Source: Bacillus tuaregi (GTDB lineage: Bacteria; Bacillota; Bacilli; Bacillales; Cytobacillaceae). From it: a stretch of 64,000 bases of DNA. Positions 51,148 through 59,928 of the stretch are shown here, one piece after another. The notes beneath the pieces were generated by a model that saw nothing but the letters and a program-made list of their open reading frames with translations, was not told where the DNA came from and made no database searches. Location: NCBI RefSeq assembly GCF_900104575.1, contig NZ_LT629731.1, positions 1,595,051 through 1,659,050 of the forward strand, written 5' to 3'. Within the stretch, counting starts at the first letter, position 1, and every line of letters begins with the position of its first letter. The position numbers and the translations under genes were made by a program.

Positions 51148-52581
51148 TTAGACGTTTTTCAGTACATCCGCCAAACGTAATACGGCTTCTCTCATTTCCT
51201 CTTTTTTCAGATGGGCAAAGGTAAGACGAACATATCCATTTGGTGAGCCATACACGCTTCCAGGCATAAAGAGAATTTTCTGTTTGATTCCCTCCTCAAC
51301 AAGCTTTTGATCGTCAATGTTTCGATTGATTTTACACCAAATAAAAAGACCGCCCTTTGGAATGGTAAATTCAATCTGATTGCCAAGGATTTCCTTTAAT
51401 GCAGAGGTCATTTCATCTCTTCTTTCCACCAGCTCCTGGCGGAGAAACTCGAGATGCTTAGGATATTCAGATGATTGTAATAAAAGATTGGCAATCATCT
51501 GCGGAAAGACACTTAAACCAAAATCAATTTGTTCCCGTGCATCGGCAAGCCGGTTAATAACGGTTTGCGGACCAATTAGCCAGCCAATTCGTAAGCTTGA
51601 GCCAATCACTTTGGATAGGGAACCGATATACAATACATTTCCGCTTTTATCATAGGATTTAAGCGGCGTATGCTGTTCGTTATCAAAAGAGAGTAGACTG
51701 ACGGGATCATCCTCGACAATCGGTATCCCTAGCTCAGCTGAGATTTCCAGAACCCTTTTTCGGCGTGAATTGCTTAAGGAACTGCCTGTTGGACTATGAT
51801 AGGTTGGATTTAGAAAAATCATCCGGATCTTATGCTTCTCATATAAAGAAACGATATCCTCTGGATTCACACCGTTTGTATCAACAGGAAGACCAAAGAT
51901 TCTCAAACCGGCTGACTGAAACAACGGTAATGAATAGCAATAGGACGGAGCTTCAATGGCGACTGCATCTCCAGGATTTAGCAGGCATTGTGTGATTAAA
52001 TGGAGTGCCTGTTGTGCACCTGATGTGATGAGAACCGAGGAGCTCGTTGTATTGATGTCATGATATGATTTTACATAAGAAGCCATCGTTTCACGAAGTG
52101 ATAACAAACCTTGGGGATGCTCATAGCCCAAATCGTTTGGAAATGTCTGCTCTGCAAGTACAGACTGTAAATATTGTGTTGGAAACAAATCTGACGATAA
52201 TTTGCCACTCGCTAAATTATAGCCGTTCTCCATCACCTTGGCTTCGCTGCGGATTCTTCTAATCAAAGGATAGGAAGGAATAAAGGAGCCGCCCTCAATG
52301 TACTTGCGCCAATTGGTTACACCCTTTGGTAGAATTCCCCATTTATGTGTACTGACACGTGTTCCACTGCCTTTTTTTCTCTCGACGAGCCCTGAAGCCT
52401 GAAGCTCATCATACACATGGGCAATGGTCATCCGATTCACGTTTAACTGCTGAGCCAGCTTCCGTTCAGAAGGCAAAAGAGTGCCAGGGGGATACTCACC
52501 ATAAGATATTTTTTCTTCAATATATTCGAATATTTGCTGATAAAGTGGTTTATCAGCATCACGGTCTACTTTCCATTCCAT
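51148..52581 (-). CDS. MocR/GntR family regulator with aminotransferase domain
   Basis: 477 residues from ATG 52581. The N-terminal GntR wing is DKPLYQQIFEYIEEKISYGEYPPGTLLPSERKLAQQLNVNRMTIAHVYDELQASGLVERKKGSGTRVS. A fold-type I aminotransferase domain follows (LITSGAQQALHLITQCLLNPGDAV, EAPSYCYSLPLF, FLNPTYHSPTGSS, EDDPVSLL, SLSKVIGSSLRIGW with PLP Lys). It is divergent to a BenE-like transporter and a YczE relic, a setting like B. subtilis YcxD-YczE. It likely senses PLP plus an amino compound and controls that transporter. Confidence 0.88.
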   Translation of the reverse strand: MEWKVDRDADKPLYQQIFEYIEEKISYGEYPPGTLLPSERKLAQQLNVNRMTIAHVYDELQASGLVERKKGSGTRVSTHKWGILPKGVTNWRKYIEGGSFIPSYPLIRRIRSEAKVMENGYNLASGKLSSDLFPTQYLQSVLAEQTFPNDLGYEHPQGLLSLRETMASYVKSYHDINTTSSSVLITSGAQQALHLITQCLLNPGDAVAIEAPSYCYSLPLFQSAGLRIFGLPVDTNGVNPEDIVSLYEKHKIRMIFLNPTYHSPTGSSLSNSRRKRVLEISAELGIPIVEDDPVSLLSFDNEQHTPLKSYDKSGNVLYIGSLSKVIGSSLRIGWLIGPQTVINRLADAREQIDFGLSVFPQMIANLLLQSSEYPKHLEFLRQELVERRDEMTSALKEILGNQIEFTIPKGGLFIWCKINRNIDDQKLVEEGIKQKILFMPGSVYGSPNGYVRLTFAHLKKEEMREAVLRLADVLKNV

Positions 52582-52622
52582 TCTATGAACCACCTCGAGC
52601 CTATAAATCTATGCTTTGGATT

Positions 52623-52655
52623 AATTGGATTATTAGGTAGCCATCCAATTGGATG
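52623..52655 (+). promoter_or_regulatory. Probable MocR binding sites between divergent genes
   Basis: AATTGGAT occurs twice (52623-52630, 52647-52654), 24 bp apart, the second inside the perfect 14-bp palindrome CATCCAATTGGATG (52642-52655). Spaced direct repeats are typical of MocR targets. Confidence 0.6.
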
Positions 52656-52730
52656 AGTACAAAGGATAATTTTTCAACTATTATATTAAGTACATATTAT
52701 CACAATCGTAATGCTAGAAAGGAGATTAAA

Positions 52731-53990
52731 ATGAATTCATTTCGTACGAATCTTACAGATTTACGGCAAAATCTTAATGTAAATACAGTAAGTGCCGGCT
52801 TAGTGGCTGCCATCTTTGGCTGTACCGGTCCTGCTCTGATTATTATTGGCGGTGCGACAAATGGCGGATTAACCTATGCCGAGACCATCAGCTGGATATT
52901 TGCCGTTTATTTCTTCAGTGGACTACTTGGGATGTATTTAGCACTTAAATACCGCCAGCCCATTTCTGCTGCACACTCGATTGCCGGAGCGGTGCTAGTC
53001 GCAGGATCCTTAACCCATTTTACAATCGGTGAGGCAGTTGGGGCTTATTTGGTTGCTCATGTCATTGTCATTGTGCTTGGTGCGTCCGGCTTAATTGACA
53101 AGGTTATGAAGCTCATCCCGCTACCCATTGTTATGGGGATGATTGTAGGAGTGATGATTCGCTTTGCCACCGATATGATTACAGCTGTAACCGTATCACC
53201 GCTGTTAGCAGGGGCAGCGATTATTGTTTTTATGCTTTCTTCCCGGTTCCTGAAAAAAATTCCGCCTGTATTGTCCGCCTTAATCGTCGCGGTCGTGCTT
53301 GCCATTGTGACAGGCGCCTTTAGTATTCAGAATGTTCAGGATGATTTCATTTTACCACAATTAGTTATGCCTGCTTTTAGCATTGACGCGATCATTTCCA
53401 TTGGGATTCCGTTAGCCTTGCTGATTATTTCTACAGAAAATGCGCAAGCAACGGGTGTATTAATGGCTCAAGGCTACAATCCGCCTAACAATGCCATGGC
53501 CTATAAAGGGTCGATTGTTGGTCTGATAGCTTCCTTATTTGGAGGTCATGCCATCAATATTGCGGGTCCAATGACAGCGATTTGTTCAGGTAAAGAGGTA
53601 GGAGAGAAGGATAGAAGGTATGCGGCATCCTTTGCCAATGGAGCGTTCTTTTCGGTATTTGGCTTATTTGCTTCCCTCGTTGTTCCTTTTGTTATCGCTA
53701 TGCCGGGTGTGATTGTCACGGCTATCGCAGGACTAGCGATGCTGGGTGTACTAATCAACTCGCTAAAAACAGCTTTTTCCGATACAAAATTCCAAATGGG
53801 TGCCTTTTTTGCCCTCATCATTGGGATGTCAGGCATCACCTTTTTCAATGTTGGAGCACCACTATGGGCCATTCTTGGAAGCTTAATCGTTTCATTCCTT
53901 GTTGAAAAAGACCATTTTAAGCTAAAAGTGAAGGAAGAAAAAGAAAAGGCTAAAGCATTGAATAAAGGTAAAGTGGAAACAACGGCTTAA
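52731..53990 (+). CDS. BenE-like benzoate/proton symporter family transporter
   Basis: 419 residues from ATG 52731, six bases after AAAGGAG; an earlier start at 52653 is out of the site. About eleven or twelve membrane helices: TVSAGLVAAIFGCTGPALIIIGGATNGGLT, AAHSIAGAVLVAG, ISTENAQATGVLMAQGY, and FGGHAINIAGPMTAICSGKE, as in BenE/NCS2-like carriers. It is divergent from MocR, implying a substrate linked to that regulator. The substrate is not necessarily benzoate. Confidence 0.82.
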   Translation: MNSFRTNLTDLRQNLNVNTVSAGLVAAIFGCTGPALIIIGGATNGGLTYAETISWIFAVYFFSGLLGMYLALKYRQPISAAHSIAGAVLVAGSLTHFTIGEAVGAYLVAHVIVIVLGASGLIDKVMKLIPLPIVMGMIVGVMIRFATDMITAVTVSPLLAGAAIIVFMLSSRFLKKIPPVLSALIVAVVLAIVTGAFSIQNVQDDFILPQLVMPAFSIDAIISIGIPLALLIISTENAQATGVLMAQGYNPPNNAMAYKGSIVGLIASLFGGHAINIAGPMTAICSGKEVGEKDRRYAASFANGAFFSVFGLFASLVVPFVIAMPGVIVTAIAGLAMLGVLINSLKTAFSDTKFQMGAFFALIIGMSGITFFNVGAPLWAILGSLIVSFLVEKDHFKLKVKEEKEKAKALNKGKVETTA

Positions 53991-54006
53991 TGAAGGAAGG
54001 TCAATT

Positions 54007-54108
54007 GTGGGAAAAAGAATTGCTATTTATTTAACAGGGTTAGCGATCAATGCACTGGGGATTGCACTGATTATTTTCCCAAAAGGTGCTCCTGTTAATC
54101 AGGAATAA
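54007..54108 (+). pseudogene. Remnant of a YczE/YitT-type membrane protein gene
   Basis: GTG 54007, six bases after AAGG, opens a frame VGKRIAIYLTGLAINALGIALIIFPKGAPVNQE, ended by TAA 54108. That is the first membrane helix of YczE/YyaS-type proteins (normally near 200 residues) and no continuation is found. YczE is usually encoded beside a MocR regulator, which is the case here. Deletion remnant is the likely reading. Confidence 0.6.
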
Positions 54109-54118
54109 ATCACAAAAA

Positions 54119-54148
54119 GAACCTCCAAATTATTCGGAGGTTTTTTTG
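54119..54148 (+). terminator. Rho-independent terminator of the BenE unit
   Basis: AACCTCC/GGAGGTT stem followed by TTTTTT. Confidence 0.88.
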
Positions 54149-54211
54149 TTCTCCCAAGCATTGATGTTACAATAGTCTAACGAATAAAGGGAATAAAAGG
54201 AGAGGTAGCAT

Positions 54212-54766
54212 ATGGATGCCAAACTGAAATGGAATAGAAAATATAAAGACAGACTTTTGATAAAAGAAAGTCCCACACCAAACGAACGACTGCTAACACT
54301 GTCTGCCTCTCTTAACGGGGGCAATGCCCTTGATCTTGCCTGCGGTCTTGGCGGAAACAGCTTGTTCTTAGCAAGACATGGCTATCGTGTAGAGGCATTG
54401 GATATCTCGGATATAGCCATTGACTATCTACAAGAACAGACAGAAAAACAACGGCTCTCCATATACCCGCGTCTGGCAGATTTGACAGACCATGAAAGTC
54501 TTAAATTATTGGAAAACAGCTTTGACCTGGTTGTTGTCACCTATTATTTGGATCGTTCCCTTTTTCCATTGATTAAATCTATTTTGAACGATAATGGATT
54601 TTTCTTCATGGAAACGTTTTATCACTCTCCGCAAAACAAACAAACCGTGTCAGATTCATACAAGCTAAGACCCAATGAACTTCTTACTGAGTTTGGTGAT
54701 TTTCATATTCTATATTTTGAAGAAAATGAAGAAGAGGGAAGACAAACCATTTTTTGCCGGAAGTGA
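54212..54766 (+). CDS. SAM-dependent class I methyltransferase (TehB-like)
   Basis: 184 residues. Motif I is ALDLACGLGGNSLFLARHGYRVEALDISDIAI, later DLVVVTYYLDRSLFPLIKSILNDNGFFFMETFY. The small size and LNDNGFF...E motif fit the TehB/YdaC-like methyltransferase group. The methyl acceptor is unknown; a role in metalloid or small-molecule detoxification is possible only by analogy. GGAGAGG precedes ATG 54212. Monocistronic. Confidence 0.82.
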   Translation: MDAKLKWNRKYKDRLLIKESPTPNERLLTLSASLNGGNALDLACGLGGNSLFLARHGYRVEALDISDIAIDYLQEQTEKQRLSIYPRLADLTDHESLKLLENSFDLVVVTYYLDRSLFPLIKSILNDNGFFFMETFYHSPQNKQTVSDSYKLRPNELLTEFGDFHILYFEENEEEGRQTIFCRK

Positions 54767-54886
54767 TAGGGTACTATCATTTTACGGTGCAAAAAATTTG
54801 AAGGTGTGGGAAATTATAGAAAAGTTTTGCTTTTTCGTTTATGATGATAATGTTGAATACATATACACAAAAGAGGAGAGTCTGCT

Positions 54887-55648
54887 ATGAGTCTTGTACA
54901 ATTGGAATCTGTCAGAACGAGATTATTACAACACCCTATTTATCAAGAAATCACCACCCCAGAAAGAGTAAAGGTGTTTATGAAGCATCATGTGTTTGCT
55001 GTCTGGGATTTTATGAGTCTGTTAAAAAGATTACAAAAATCCGTTACTTCTGTCGATGTACCTTGGTTTCCATATGAAAAGCCGCTGTTTTCCAGGTTAA
55101 TTAATGAGATTGTCGTGGCAGAGGAATCTGATATTGATGGCAGAGGGGGATACAGCAGTCATTTCTCTTTATATTTGGAAGCGATGGAAGAGTGTGGGGC
55201 AGAAGCGGAAATGTTCCATTCGTTTTTAAACCCTTTGAAACAAGGCAAGGACTATTCTAGCATATTATCTGAAAACAATCAGATTCCCGAGAGTGTTAGA
55301 CAATTTGTTGAATTTAATTTGAATTTAGCGATGAACGGTGAGCTATACGAGGTAGCTGCTGCCTTTTTCTATGGACGTGAAGGGTTAATTCCCGAAATGT
55401 TCAGACCGTTAGTAGACTCCTTAATGGAAACAGGAGCTTCCAGTGAAAGATTAGTATTTTATCTCAACAGACATATAGAAGTGGATGAAGAGCACCATGG
55501 TCCGCTTGCTGAAAAGCTTCTGCTTGAGTTATGTGAAAAGGATCCGGAAAAGCTGGAAAGAGCCAATGACATCGGCGGAAAATGCTTAGAGGCCAGGTCC
55601 AAGCTCTGGGATGGTGTTTTGGCAGAAATTAGAGAAAAAAATCTTTAA
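54887..55648 (+). CDS. DUF3050 family protein (heme-oxygenase-like fold)
   Basis: 253 residues. VRTRLLQHPIYQEITTPERVKVFMKHHVFAVWDFMSLLKRLQ and NEIVVAEESDIDG, then FFYGREGLIPEMFR and LNRHIEVDEEHHGPLAEKLL, match DUF3050, whose fold resembles heme oxygenase and diiron HDO enzymes with His and Glu residues in helices (KHH; EVDEEHHGP). An oxygenase role is inferred from fold class only. AGAGGAG precedes ATG 54887 well. Single gene. Confidence 0.8.
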   Translation: MSLVQLESVRTRLLQHPIYQEITTPERVKVFMKHHVFAVWDFMSLLKRLQKSVTSVDVPWFPYEKPLFSRLINEIVVAEESDIDGRGGYSSHFSLYLEAMEECGAEAEMFHSFLNPLKQGKDYSSILSENNQIPESVRQFVEFNLNLAMNGELYEVAAAFFYGREGLIPEMFRPLVDSLMETGASSERLVFYLNRHIEVDEEHHGPLAEKLLLELCEKDPEKLERANDIGGKCLEARSKLWDGVLAEIREKNL

Positions 55649-55670
55649 AGGTTTTAGAAAAGCTACAAAT

Positions 55671-55705
55671 AAAAAAGGGACCTGACAGGCCGCATCAGGT
55701 CTCCT
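55671..55705 (-). terminator. Terminator of the toast_rack lipoprotein gene
   Basis: On the minus strand GGAGACCTGA/TCAGGTCCC is followed by TTTTTT. Confidence 0.85.
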
Positions 55706-55714
55706 AAACTAATA

Positions 55715-56434
55715 TTATTCGATTTTAAAGTGTACCTGGCCAATCCCTAATTCAGTTTTTAAGCTAATCACCACATCAGCATCCTCGTATGCTTCGTTTA
55801 CATAAACTCCATTCCCTTTTGAGATGAAACCATCAAATTCTGCTTCTCCGATTCCTCTGGAGGAATCAATTTTCACACCGACATCCTTGGGTAGGATGAT
55901 GGTAGACTCTCCAACTCCCATGTGTAAGGAAGCATCAAAGCTTTCTTTATAGCTGCCGCTTAGGTCAATGGTCATATCACCAACACCGGCATTTACTTCA
56001 AGCTCGGATAATTGCAAGCCATTTAAATCTAGGTAGGAGTCAGAGGCGCCGGCATTCACGCTGAGATCAAGTGGTACCTCATCATTTAGCCTAAGGTCCC
56101 AAATGTTTTTAACCTCACCAAGATTAATATTTTTGAACACTCCATCATCTTGTTTAATCACTGCGTTTCCTTTATCACCTTTACGCTTGTAGGTAATATC
56201 TGGTGTTAGTTTTTTATTTGTGTAATCAATAGTACCCTCAATCCATTCCTCTGCACCGCTGGCTACTCGTAATTCTCCTGCACCGATATTAAGCTCAAGC
56301 TCCAACTCTTCTGCTTGGTCCTGCTTAATCAGAACCTCTTTGCTTTCGTCATGACCATTGAAAAAAGGACTACATCCTGTTGCGATGAATAAAAACGAAG
56401 CGGCTATGATACTACCGGCTATTTTCTTTCTCAT
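55715..56434 (-). CDS. toast_rack (LiaF-like) lipoprotein
   Basis: 239 residues. The signal IIAASFLFIATGC gives lipidated Cys21. The mature protein is a repetitive beta-helix/rack: LELELNIGAGELRVASGA, LDLSVNAGASDSYLDLNGLQLSELEVNAGVGDMTIDLSG, LHMGVGESTIILPKDVGVKIDSSRGIGEAEFDGF. This is the DUF2154/toast_rack domain seen in LiaF-like sensors and Bacillus lipoproteins. It probably acts at the outer membrane face; function is unproven. Single gene. Confidence 0.82.
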   Translation of the reverse strand: MRKKIAGSIIAASFLFIATGCSPFFNGHDESKEVLIKQDQAEELELELNIGAGELRVASGAEEWIEGTIDYTNKKLTPDITYKRKGDKGNAVIKQDDGVFKNINLGEVKNIWDLRLNDEVPLDLSVNAGASDSYLDLNGLQLSELEVNAGVGDMTIDLSGSYKESFDASLHMGVGESTIILPKDVGVKIDSSRGIGEAEFDGFISKGNGVYVNEAYEDADVVISLKTELGIGQVHFKIE

Positions 56435-56600
56435 ATTGAATTCCCCCTTGCTGATCTTACTTTTATTGTAAAGTAGCTGCAGAAGAAGAAAAAACGGCTT
56501 TAGCTTTAAATAGAAATCAGACTTCAGATGTATAACATACTAAGCCGGAATAATCATCAATGGAAACAGGGTTGGGCTATGGTATGGACAGATAATGAAA

Positions 56601-56639
56601 AAGAAAAAGGCCGACTTCATTCGAAGTCAGCCTTTTTTT
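56601..56639 (-). terminator. Terminator of the SRP RNA
   Basis: Stem built from AAAGGC-GACTTC / GAAGTC-GCCTTT with one mismatch; on the minus strand it is followed by TTTTTC. It lies just after the scRNA 3' end. Confidence 0.85.
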
Positions 56640-56650
56640 ACTATGTAAAC

Positions 56651-56917
56651 ACCGTGCGCCTGTTCTCGATAGGAACAACCAAGCGTTACTTGTAAAAGAA
56701 TGCTCGAACTAGGCAACCCTACGGCACATGGAGGTATCTACTTATGGCTGCTTCCTTCCGGATCTGACCAATTTCATAGATGTCCATTGCGCAGGACCCA
56801 ATTGTCAACACACCTTTTACAAGGCAGACCCTACAGGCTCAAACCTCAAACAGGCATTCAACCCCGCTATGGCGGATTGCGGGTAACAGGGCACCGCCAA
56901 CTCCCCGTCTAGCACGG
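56651..56917 (-). ncRNA. ffs: Signal recognition particle RNA (Bacillus-type, with Alu domain)
   Basis: On the minus strand it begins CCGTGCTAGACGGGGAGTTGG and contains GGTGCCCTGT, the core GGTCAGATCCGGAAGGAAGCAGCC (the GGAAGCAGC tetraloop region) and ends near GCACGG, which pairs with the 5' CCGTGC. Length about 267, close to the B. subtilis 271-nt RNA. It binds Ffh to target membrane proteins. It sits 55 bases downstream of rnpB in the same direction. Confidence 0.92.
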
Positions 56918-56972
56918 TATGTATAAGAAACCAACATACCTATGATATACGTTTGAAAACATGATGATTTCG

Positions 56973-57378
56973 GCACATGAAATGGCTGTAAGCCAGGTTC
57001 TGTTCCTGCGTGCTCAAACGATGCCAATCTTGCACTGCAGGTGTAGTCATATGACTATCGATTGAAGACAATCGATCCATCCTTTTGGTTCAAGGTTCCC
57101 GCCGGATGGTGCCCCTACCTAAATTTGGGTTGCTCGCTCGTGGGGTTTACCCCGTTCCATTTCCTCCGTTTCCAGAGGAACTACGTCACTGTGGCACTTT
57201 CAGGATACTCTCAGCATATCCTTAAGAAGGACTTAGCTTAATTTCTCCGCCGTCAGAGAATCATCTCTGCCCACCTTTGCAGATGGCACGAACACTCCGG
57301 GCATCTCAGCACCGGGCGAGCCTGGACTTTCCTCAACTCATGTCTAACATGAGCCGCGACTACTCACCATTTCATGTT
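56973..57378 (-). ncRNA. rnpB: RNase P RNA, class B
   Basis: On the minus strand, GAGGAAAGTCCAGGCTCGC, GGTGCTGAGATGCCCGGAGTG, GAAAGTGCCACAGTGACG, GGTAAACCCCACGAGCGAG and CTGGCTTACAGCC are conserved RNase P blocks. CATGAAATG at the 5' end pairs with CATTTCATG at the 3' end as helix P1. About 405 nt, like B. subtilis. The ribozyme matures tRNA 5' ends with RnpA. The SRP RNA follows in tandem. Confidence 0.95.
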
Positions 57379-57575
57379 TTGTTGCTCATCACTTACATGT
57401 ATTAATTTATCATAAATAAGTGGATGACGTCTCTAGTGGATTTCTCCCAGAGATGGAATGTTTTAGGGATAGTTGGTTCGCATATAGTCCAATGGGGACA
57501 GACACCTAATCATGGAGTTTAAATATAATAGGTTGAAAAATGTAACTAAAAGTTCATATGATGAGGTGGTTTGCT

Positions 57576-58433
57576 TTGTTTTTTCATATTAAAGAATTAC
57601 AGTACCATGCCAAACCAGAAAGACCTGACCCGTTGTTTGCCAAGCAGCTTCAAGAGGTGTTAGGAGGACAGTTCGGTGAAATTTCTGTAGCCCTACAATA
57701 TTTATTTCAAGGTTGGAATGTGCGTGGAAACGGAAAATATAAGGATTTATTAATGGATACAGGTACAGAGGAACTGGCACATATTGAAATGCTGGCAACG
57801 ATGATTGCAAGACTGCTTGACGGGGCGCCAGTAGGGGACCTGGAGGAAGCAGCGAAAAATCCTGTGATTGCTGCCATTCTTGGAGGAATGAATCCACAGC
57901 ATGCCATCGTTTCGGGTCTTGGAGCCATGCCGGCAGACAGTGTTGGAAATAGATGGACAGCCGATTATATTATTGCAAGCGGGAACTTACTGGCAGATTT
58001 TCGAGCCAATTTAAATGCAGAATCACAGGGGCGTTTGCAGGTAGTCCGATTATATGAAGCCACGAACGATCGTGGTGTGAAGGATATGCTGTCTTGGTTG
58101 ATAGCCCGTGACACGATGCACCAAAATCAATGGATTGCTGCGATTAAGGAGTTGGAAGCAAAGGAAAATGTGGTGGTACCAAGCTCCTTCCCGAAAGAAT
58201 GTGAAAAACAAGAGGTGGCCTATACGCTTTTTAATTTCTCAAGAGGAAATAAAAGTGCAGCTGGACGTTGGGCGCAGGGACCAAGTATGGATGGATTAGG
58301 TACATTTAACTATGTGGAAAAACCAGTTCCGCTTGCGCCTAAGCCGGTATTAAATCCTGCTCCTCCATATATTCATGATACATTACCATCCGTAATCATG
58401 GGGGCTCATCAAATACCACCTAATTTAAAATAA
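57576..58433 (+). CDS. Manganese catalase
   Basis: 285 residues from TTG 57576, six bases after GAGGTGG; this gives the family start MFFHIKELQYHAKPERPDP. The dimanganese ligands lie in EISVALQYLFQGW, TGTEELAHIEMLATMIARLL (ExxH), and LLADFRANLNAESQG and RDTMHQNQW. The typical proline-rich C-terminus ends PPNLK. The gene resembles B. subtilis YdbD. It gives a second, heme-free H2O2-removing enzyme beside katA. Confidence 0.9.
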   Translation: MFFHIKELQYHAKPERPDPLFAKQLQEVLGGQFGEISVALQYLFQGWNVRGNGKYKDLLMDTGTEELAHIEMLATMIARLLDGAPVGDLEEAAKNPVIAAILGGMNPQHAIVSGLGAMPADSVGNRWTADYIIASGNLLADFRANLNAESQGRLQVVRLYEATNDRGVKDMLSWLIARDTMHQNQWIAAIKELEAKENVVVPSSFPKECEKQEVAYTLFNFSRGNKSAAGRWAQGPSMDGLGTFNYVEKPVPLAPKPVLNPAPPYIHDTLPSVIMGAHQIPPNLK

Positions 58434-58445
58434 GTTGCTGTACAT

Positions 58446-58480
58446 GAAAAAAGCCTAGACATTTGTCTAAGCTTTTTTCG
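58446..58480. terminator. Terminator after the Mn catalase, usable on both strands
   Basis: GAAAAAAGCCTAGACA/TGTCTAAGCTTTTTTC stem with one mismatch, between convergent genes. Confidence 0.88.
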
Positions 58481-58496
58481 CGTGTAGCAGTCAGTC

Positions 58497-59405
58497 TTAA
58501 CTTGCGGCTTCTTCTTTTATGTCTACATCATTTTCTTTTAATTCATTTAAAACTGCCTTTAATGAACTAAGCTCCGTATCATTTAAAGGTATCAATGGTA
58601 ACCGTACGCCACCGACTGGCACACCTGCTAAATTTAATGCGGCCTTAACAGGAGTTGGATTTGGTGCAGCAAATAGAGCTTTCATTATTGGTAGCAGGTT
58701 ACGGTGCATTTCTGCTGCTTTTCGATGGTTTCCACCCATAAAATGCTTAATCATAGTCTGCATTTCTTTCCCAATCACGTGGGAAGCAACGGAAATAACG
58801 CCAGCTCCGCCAATTGATAGGACAGGTAATGTGACACCATCATCACCGCTGTATAAAGAAAATCCTTCAGGAGTCTGTCTAATAATTTCAGACATCGCGT
58901 CAAGGTTTCCACTGGCATCTTTAATAGCTACAATATTAGGAATTTGTGCAAGTCGAACAGTAGTGTCTACTGACATATTAATCACACTACGTCCTGGGAT
59001 ATTATATAGCATGACTGGCAGTGATGTTGACTCAGCAATTGCCTTGAAGTGCTGATATAACCCTTCCTGTGACGGTTTGTTGTAGTATGGAACAACAAGC
59101 ATAACACCATCTACGCCGGCATTCTCAGCGAGCTTTGTTAAATGAATGGATTCTCTCGTGTTATAGGAACCGGTGCCTGCGATAACAGGGATTCTTCCTT
59201 CTACTACATTAACGACAAATTTGAATAATTCAACCTTCTCTTCTGTTGTTAGAGTAGGTGACTCTCCAGTTGTGCCAGCTACCACTAATCCTTCAGTACC
59301 ATTTTCAATTAAATAATTAACTAAGTTTCTTGTAGCGCTATAATCAACCTCACCGTTTTGATCAAATGGTGTTACCATTGCTGTTAATAATTGTCCGAAA
59401 TTCAT
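58497..59405 (-). CDS. dapA: 4-hydroxy-tetrahydrodipicolinate synthase
   Basis: 302 residues. Schiff-base Lys lies in NIVAIKDASGNLD, the catalytic Tyr in VMLYNIPGRS, and the substrate loop is VVAGTTGESPTLT. It condenses pyruvate with aspartate semialdehyde, the first step of lysine and diaminopimelate synthesis. ATG 59405 is preceded by GGAAGTGGAGAAGTA. A lysine riboswitch and terminator precede it, so this copy is lysine-repressed; other dap genes are not adjacent. Confidence 0.93.
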   Translation of the reverse strand: MNFGQLLTAMVTPFDQNGEVDYSATRNLVNYLIENGTEGLVVAGTTGESPTLTTEEKVELFKFVVNVVEGRIPVIAGTGSYNTRESIHLTKLAENAGVDGVMLVVPYYNKPSQEGLYQHFKAIAESTSLPVMLYNIPGRSVINMSVDTTVRLAQIPNIVAIKDASGNLDAMSEIIRQTPEGFSLYSGDDGVTLPVLSIGGAGVISVASHVIGKEMQTMIKHFMGGNHRKAAEMHRNLLPIMKALFAAPNPTPVKAALNLAGVPVGGVRLPLIPLNDTELSSLKAVLNELKENDVDIKEEAAS

Positions 59406-59469
59406 TACTTCTCCACTTCCTTTTCATCATTTTAAAAATCGAGGGAGAAGGCCACTTTATCAGTAAACG

Positions 59470-59499
59470 CAAAAAGCAACAACGAGGGTACGCTGCTGC
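59470..59499 (-). terminator. Riboswitch-controlled terminator before dapA
   Basis: On the minus strand GCAGCAGCG/CGTTGTTGC (G-U pairs allowed) is followed by TTTTTGCG, between the L-box and dapA. Confidence 0.8.
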
Positions 59500-59534
59500 A
59501 GTAGAAACATAAACGTAAAAACGTTTCTGTGCGT

Positions 59535-59705
59535 AAGATAGCCCTCCATATAGATACCTATATGACAGTTCTGTATTTATTCAACAGCAGAACCAGCTTC
59601 AAAAATAATGAGATTCTCTCAGCTTCGGCAAATTCCCCTTTCCACAATCATCAATAGATCTCATTATCCTCCTATTGTGTACTTATGGTCTTTGCGCCTC
59701 TATCC
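59535..59705 (-). promoter_or_regulatory. Lysine riboswitch (L-box)
   Basis: On the minus strand GATAGAGGCGC opens the aptamer and CTATC closes P1. Between them lie GGAAAGGGGAATTTGCCGAAGC, GAAGCTGGTTCTG, TTGAATAA and CAGAACTGTCA, the L-box conserved blocks, ending GGAGGGCTATC. It lies directly before the dapA terminator and should stop transcription when lysine is high. Confidence 0.93.
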
Positions 59706-59928
59706 TTACTTCAAATTTATTGAAATAAGAAAATATGTAATTAATAAAATAATATAATAGTTTTACCGTAATTGCAATGATAAATTCAAATTTTTATAAA
59801 GAAGTGAAAAATCAGATTAATTCATTAGAATAACAGGCAAACGTTTAGCATTAGCTTTAAGAAAGTAGTTTAGTTATAATTAGCATATTGTTTTATTTAG
59901 AATATTAAGAAAGTGCGGAGGGATTCTA

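Noticed and set aside
56700-57027. Frames over the SRP RNA and RNase P RNA
   Set aside because: Both RNAs are clearly conserved; the frames are chance.
58519-59055. 178-residue frame opposite dapA
   Set aside because: Antisense shadow of dapA with no start signal.
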